Source of the DNA: JBBDNV01 sp040877415
GTDB taxonomy: Bacteria > Planctomycetota > Planctomycetia > Pirellulales > PALSA-1355
NCBI GenBank assembly: GCA_040877415.1
Contig: JBBDNV010000011.1
Location: 1 to 43,087 of the forward strand
Length of the DNA stretch: 43,087 nt
Reading direction: 5' to 3'
Shown piece after piece: positions 39,497 through 43,087 of the stretch. A program made the translations under genes and the position numbers. The notes beneath the pieces are model-generated. The model worked only from the letters and a program-made list of their open reading frames with translations, was not told the DNA's origin and did no database searches. Each line of letters opens with the position of its first letter. The first letter of the stretch is position 1.

Positions 39497-42313
39497 GTGC
39501 GGTTGCACTTTGGCTGGCTGATCGCATGTTGGTTGTTGGCGGCGCCGGCCGCCGCCGCCGACGTCGATTTCGAGCGTCACATCGCCCCGCTGCTGGAACG
39601 GCATTGCGTGGCCTGTCATAACGCGGGCGAGACTTCCGGCGGCTTGGATCTGACCCGGCAGGCGGCCGTTTTGGCCGGCGGCGAAAGCGGTTCGCCCGCC
39701 GTCGTTCCCGGCGAGCCGGCGAACAGCTATCTCGTCGAGCGCCTGCGCGCGGGCGAAATGCCCCCCGAGGGAAAAGGCCGGCCGGTGGCCGCCGAAGATC
39801 TGGCCCGCATCGAGAAATGGATCGCTTCGGGCGCCTCGTGGCCCGCCGAGCGGGTTCTCAGCCCGTTCCAGTGGACGACCGACGCCCGCGCCGGCCGCGA
39901 CTGGTGGGCCCTTGCGCGTCCCCAGCCGCCTCCGATTCCCACGGCCAGGCATGCCGCTCGCGTGCGCACGCCGATCGACGCATTTGTGCTGGCGAAACTC
40001 GAAGGGCAGGGGCTCGATCCGGCCGACGAAACCGATCGCGCGACGTTCATCCGCCGCGCCGCGCTCGATTTGCTCGGTCTGCCCCCCGCGCCCGAAGAGA
40101 TCGCGGCTTTCGTAGCCGACACGTCGCCCGACGCCTACGAAAAACTGATCGACCGCCTGCTGGCCTCGCCCCATTACGGCGAGCGCTGGGCCCGCCATTG
40201 GCTCGACGTCGTGCGCTATGGCGAAAGCAACGGGTACGAGACCAACACCCCCCGGCCCGGCGCCTGGCCCTATCGCGATTGGGTCATCGCGGCCTTTAAC
40301 GACGATCTCGCTTACCCCCGGTTTATTCTCGGGCAATTGGCCGGCGACCAGTTCGGCGTCGACGCCGCCACGGGCTATCTCGTCGGCGGCGCGCACGATA
40401 CCGTCAAGAGCCCCGACGTTGAGTTGACGCTACAGCAGCGCGTCAACGATCTGGACGACATGATCTCGACCACGGCCACGGCCTTTCTGGGACTCTCGGC
40501 CGGTTGTGCCAAGTGTCACGATCACAAATTCGATCCGATCAGCCAGCGCGACTATTATTCGCTGCAAGCCGTCTTTGCCGGCGTCGAGCACGGCGAGCGA
40601 GAGCTGCGCACGAGCGACTACGAGGAGCGCCGCAAGCGTGAGGCCCATTTGCGCAAGGAGCTCGACGAGCTCGAGCGCCGCGCCCAAGAGCTTGCCGCCC
40701 GGCATCAGCCGCTCGCGCGGCTGGAAGTGTCGGCGGCCGACAAGCCGCGTCCGCCCGTCCACCCGCGGCTGAACATCGACCGCTTTGCTCCCGTCTCGGC
40801 CCGCTTCTTGCGGTTTACCGTGCTGGCCACCAACAGCATCGAACCGTGCCTCGATGAGCTGGAAATCTTCACGGCCGGCGATAACCCGCTAAACGTGGCG
40901 CTGGCCACGGCTGGCGCGAAGGCGAGCGCTTCGAGCGTTTACGCGGCTGGCGGAGTGGAAATCCATCAGTTGCAACACTTAAACGACGGCCGCTACGGCA
41001 ACGGCCGCAGTTGGATCTCCGCGGAAGCCGGCCGCGGCTGGGTCCAAATCGAATTGGCGCAGCCCGCCGCCATCGATCGCGTGGTTTGGGCCCGAGACCG
41101 CGAAGGCCATTTCGTCGATCGCCTGCCCACGCGGTACCGCATCGAAATCGGCCAAACGGGCGACGACTGGCAAGTGGTCGCCGGCGGTGAAGACCGCGCC
41201 CTGTATGACGCCCAGGCAAAACTCCCCCTTCCACCGCGAGCGGCCGGCTTGCCGCCGGATATCGCCGACCAGATCAAGTGCGTCGAGCTGGCCATCGACA
41301 AGTTGAACGAAGTGTTGTCGCGCCTCATGCCGACCAAAGCCTACGTCGGCGCGTTCAACGAGCCCGAGGCCACGCACGTCCTCTACCGCGGCGAACCGCT
41401 CGAAAAGCGCGACCCGGTTGCCCCGGGCGGAATCGAAGCGGTCGGCCCGCTGGCGCTTCCCGCCGACGCGCCGGAGGCACCGCGGCGCGTGGCGCTAGCC
41501 CGCTGGATCGGCAGTGAAGCGAATCCGCTGGCCGCGCGCGTGATGGTCAATCGCATCTGGCATTACCACTTCGGCCGAGGATTGGTGGTCACGCCCAGCG
41601 ATTTCGGCTGGGGTGGCGGGCGGCCCACGCATCCCGAGCTGCTCGATTATCTGGCCACGCGCTTCATGGCCGAAGGCTGGCGGCCCAAGGCGATCCATCG
41701 CCTGATCATGCTCTCGGGCACGTACCGGCAGTCGAGCCGCTATCGAGTGGAAGCGGCCGCCAAAGACGCGCAGTGCCGGCTCTTGTGGCGTTTTCCGCCC
41801 CGGCGGCTCGAAGCCGAAGCCATCCGCGACAGCGTGCTCGCGGCCAGCGGCGTCCTGGATTTGCGCATGGGCGGAGTCGGCTACGACGTGTTCGAGCCCA
41901 ACACGAACTACGTGAAAGTTTACACGCCGAAGCAAACCTTTGGTCCGGCCGAATGGCGCCGCATGGTCTATCAGGAAAAACCCCGCTCGCGCGCCGACGC
42001 CACGTTCGGCGAATTCGATTGCCCCGACGCCAGCCAGGCCATGCCCCGCCGCAACGTCTCGACCACGGCCTTACAGGCCCTGAACCTTCTCAACGGCCCC
42101 TTCATGATCCAGCAAGCCGATCTCTTCGCCGCCCGCCTGGCCCGCGAAGCCGTCAACCCCGACGATCAGATTCGCCGCGCCTTCTGGCTCACCCTCTCGC
42201 GCGAGCCCGACGCGGAGGAGTTGACCGCGGCCCGCAAACTGATCGGCGAACAAGGCCTGATGGTCTTTTGCCGCGCGCTCTTCAACGCCAACGAGTTTTT
42301 GTATTTGAATTAA
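39497..42313 (+). CDS. Planctomycete cytochrome-type DUF1549/DUF1553 protein
   Basis: The 938-residue exported protein has a signal peptide (GTG start; RLHFGWLIACWLLAAPAAAA). It carries a PSCyt1 haem motif (LLERHCVACHN, with CxxCH), DUF1549 (RTPIDAFVLAKLEGQGLDP...) and a second CxxCH in SAGCAKCHDHKFDPIS. A discoidin/F5-8C-like domain is inserted (ARFLRFTVLATNSIEPCLDELEIF ... GRGWVQIELAQPAAIDRVVWARD), followed by DUF1553 (PLAARVMVNRIWHYHFGRGLVVTPSDFGWGG...). The family is typical of planctomycetes and its biochemical function is unknown. The usual DUF1501 partner gene is absent downstream. GAGGG lies before the GTG at 39497. Confidence 0.92.
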   Translation: MRLHFGWLIACWLLAAPAAAADVDFERHIAPLLERHCVACHNAGETSGGLDLTRQAAVLAGGESGSPAVVPGEPANSYLVERLRAGEMPPEGKGRPVAAEDLARIEKWIASGASWPAERVLSPFQWTTDARAGRDWWALARPQPPPIPTARHAARVRTPIDAFVLAKLEGQGLDPADETDRATFIRRAALDLLGLPPAPEEIAAFVADTSPDAYEKLIDRLLASPHYGERWARHWLDVVRYGESNGYETNTPRPGAWPYRDWVIAAFNDDLAYPRFILGQLAGDQFGVDAATGYLVGGAHDTVKSPDVELTLQQRVNDLDDMISTTATAFLGLSAGCAKCHDHKFDPISQRDYYSLQAVFAGVEHGERELRTSDYEERRKREAHLRKELDELERRAQELAARHQPLARLEVSAADKPRPPVHPRLNIDRFAPVSARFLRFTVLATNSIEPCLDELEIFTAGDNPLNVALATAGAKASASSVYAAGGVEIHQLQHLNDGRYGNGRSWISAEAGRGWVQIELAQPAAIDRVVWARDREGHFVDRLPTRYRIEIGQTGDDWQVVAGGEDRALYDAQAKLPLPPRAAGLPPDIADQIKCVELAIDKLNEVLSRLMPTKAYVGAFNEPEATHVLYRGEPLEKRDPVAPGGIEAVGPLALPADAPEAPRRVALARWIGSEANPLAARVMVNRIWHYHFGRGLVVTPSDFGWGGGRPTHPELLDYLATRFMAEGWRPKAIHRLIMLSGTYRQSSRYRVEAAAKDAQCRLLWRFPPRRLEAEAIRDSVLAASGVLDLRMGGVGYDVFEPNTNYVKVYTPKQTFGPAEWRRMVYQEKPRSRADATFGEFDCPDASQAMPRRNVSTTALQALNLLNGPFMIQQADLFAARLAREAVNPDDQIRRAFWLTLSREPDAEELTAARKLIGEQGLMVFCRALFNANEFLYLN

Positions 42314-42376
42314 CTCGGGACGCCCGGAAACGAATTTGAACCGCGGAGGACGCAGAGGTCGTTGAGATGACCGGAG

Positions 42377-42470
42377 GAACCGCGGATCAACACCGATCTA
42401 CGCGGACGAGTCATGCAGGAGAAATGCCGACCGTCTCTCATCCGCGTTCATCCGCGTCCATCCGTGGTTC
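42377..42470. repeat. Dispersed 100-bp palindromic element, copy 3
   Basis: GAACCGCGGAT (42377-42387) faces ATCCGTGGTTC (42460-42470). It is nearly identical to copy 4 (42545-42638) throughout, including the centre (GCAGGAGAAATGCCGACCGT), whereas copies 1 and 2 have different centres. It lies after the DUF1553 gene. Confidence 0.85.
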
Positions 42471-42490
42471 TGTTATTGAGCCGTAATTCG

Positions 42491-42545
42491 TGCGGAGGGA
42501 GGAAACACGATGGCAGAGGAAGAAATCGGGCGCGTGACGCATTAG
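42491..42545 (+). pseudogene. Duplicated head of the EF-Tu domain II-like gene
   Basis: TGCGGAGGGAGGAA...ATGGCAGAGGAAGAAATCGG... matches the ribosome site and first codons of the gene at 42671. It gives MAEEEIGRVTH and then a TAG (42543-42545) where copy 4 of the palindromic element begins. The intact gene continues YFGKIG after the same 11 residues. It is a truncated copy formed by tandem duplication. Confidence 0.85.
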
Positions 42546-42638
42546 AACCGCGGATCAACACGGATCTACGCGGACGAGTCAAGCAGGAGAAATGCCGACC
42601 GTCTCTTATCCGCGTCCATCCGCGTCCATCCGTGGTTC
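42545..42638. repeat. Dispersed 100-bp palindromic element, copy 4
   Basis: GAACCGCGGAT (42545-42555) faces ATCCGTGGTTC (42628-42638). It abuts the truncated gene head (pseudogene) on its left, and the promoter-proximal ribosome site of the intact gene lies 13 bases after its end. With copy 3 it makes up most of a roughly 160-base tandem repeat. Confidence 0.85.
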
Positions 42639-42670
42639 TGTTATTGTTCCTGCGGAGGGAGGAAGTCACG

Positions 42671-42928
42671 ATGGCAGAGGAAGAAATCGGGCGCGTGACG
42701 CACTACTTCGGCAAGATTGGCGTAGCCGCCATCGAGGTGACCAGCGGCAGCCTCGCCGTCGGCGACACGATTCACGTCAAGGGCCACACGACCGACTTCA
42801 CCGAGGTCGTCAGCTCGATCGAGATCGACAACCACCCGGTCCCACAGATCACCGCCGGCCAGAGCGCCGCGATCAAGATCGCCGAGCACGCCCGCGCGCA
42901 CGACGTAGTATACAAACTGACGCCGTGA
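42671..42928 (+). CDS. Translation elongation factor-like (EF-Tu domain II-like) protein
   Basis: The 85-residue protein is MAEEEIGRVTHYFGKIGVAA, then IEVTSGSLAVGDTIHVKGHTTDFTEVVSSIEIDNHPVPQITAGQSAAIKIAEHARAHDVVYKL. The pattern 'LxVGDxIHxKGHTTDF ... S-x-E-I' is that of a small free-standing beta-barrel protein annotated as translation elongation factor-like, similar to domain II of EF-Tu. Its function is unknown. GGAGGGAGG lies about 7 bases before ATG 42671. A duplicated copy of its first 11 codons lies 161 bases upstream. Confidence 0.9.
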   Translation: MAEEEIGRVTHYFGKIGVAAIEVTSGSLAVGDTIHVKGHTTDFTEVVSSIEIDNHPVPQITAGQSAAIKIAEHARAHDVVYKLTP

Positions 42929-43087
42929 CACCGCCCCCGTCGCTGCACAAGCCCGGGCTACGTCGGAAGCAGATTTGAATCGCCGAGGGCTCGGAGGTGA
43001 TCAACGTGGACGCCGCTAAATCGACTCCCCCGTTTTTCGCCGCGATTGATGTTTGAAACCGCCCCCTATTTGGAAAACGAGTGATGT

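Noticed and set aside
42929..43087. Possible start of a further gene at the right edge
   Set aside because: GGAGGTGATCAACGTGG looks like a ribosome site with GTG, but the frame stops after about 17 codons; nothing is supported here.

Overview
The window is GC-rich bacterial chromosome that looks like a planctomycete, probably of the Pirellulales. This rests on gene families rather than on a marker gene. They are a DUF1549/DUF1553 cytochrome-type protein, a DUF1559 prepilin-like protein, a DUF1080 lipase/glycosidase-type fusion, a PEP-CTERM DNRLRE protein, a secreted protein with a 'LESRVLLT' N-terminus and a dockerin-like repeat, an SHD1-domain protein, and BlaI/M56 regulators. About 37 genes are supported. 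Most are solitary or in short clusters, and Shine-Dalgarno sequences are variable.

Layout. 1-4.9 kb: 3' end of clpX with a strong terminator, a 43-residue very basic protein, a Cu(I) P-type ATPase, and a secreted SHD1 protein. 5-9.9 kb: a minus-strand run of ECF-type sigma factor, degenerate phosphohexomutase, class I aminotransferase and a Tat-exported protein of unknown function. 10-13.9 kb: a 7Fe ferredoxin with a near-consensus promoter and long leader, a small winged-helix-like protein, an HNH endonuclease, a zinc-ribbon protein, a thermonuclease-like protein and a VOC protein. 13.9-15.9 kb: an isopropylmalate/tartrate-type dehydrogenase and an SDR.

15.9-19.7 kb is the most interesting part. 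A HemP-family protein faces a three-gene set (PEP-CTERM DNRLRE protein, DUF1559 protein, DUF4198-DUF3386 protein). The intergenic region holds two near-identical 19-bp palindromes, each placed on one of two divergent promoters, which suggests a shared Fur-type (iron/haem) switch. 19.7-25.3 kb: MiaE-like hydroxylase, an SDR gene fragment, a TPR protein, a DUF1080-LamG-esterase fusion and a methyltransferase.

25.4-30.7 kb: a BlaI-M56 regulatory operon, with a palindromic operator inside the promoter spacer and two downstream membrane-anchored proteins that share an N-terminal segment. Next to it is an APC-type permease with a universal-stress-protein tail, preceded by a clear ydaO-type cyclic-di-AMP riboswitch. 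This resembles the potassium transporter KimA. 30.7-37.4 kb: secreted proteins, an NTF2-like protein, an exported DJ-1/PfpI protein, a large surface protein, a GT8 glycosyltransferase and tRNA-Asp. 37.6-43.1 kb: a small membrane protein, a GGDEF cyclase with an I-site, a conserved small protein, the DUF1549/DUF1553 protein and a small EF-Tu domain II-like protein.

Several dispersed repeats cut across the window: a GC-rich hairpin (four good copies), a roughly 100-bp imperfect palindrome (four copies), and a tandem array of 'GGGGTCGCTGACCCC' hairpins. One copy of the 100-bp palindrome lies in a roughly 160-bp tandem duplication that also copied the first 11 codons of the downstream gene.
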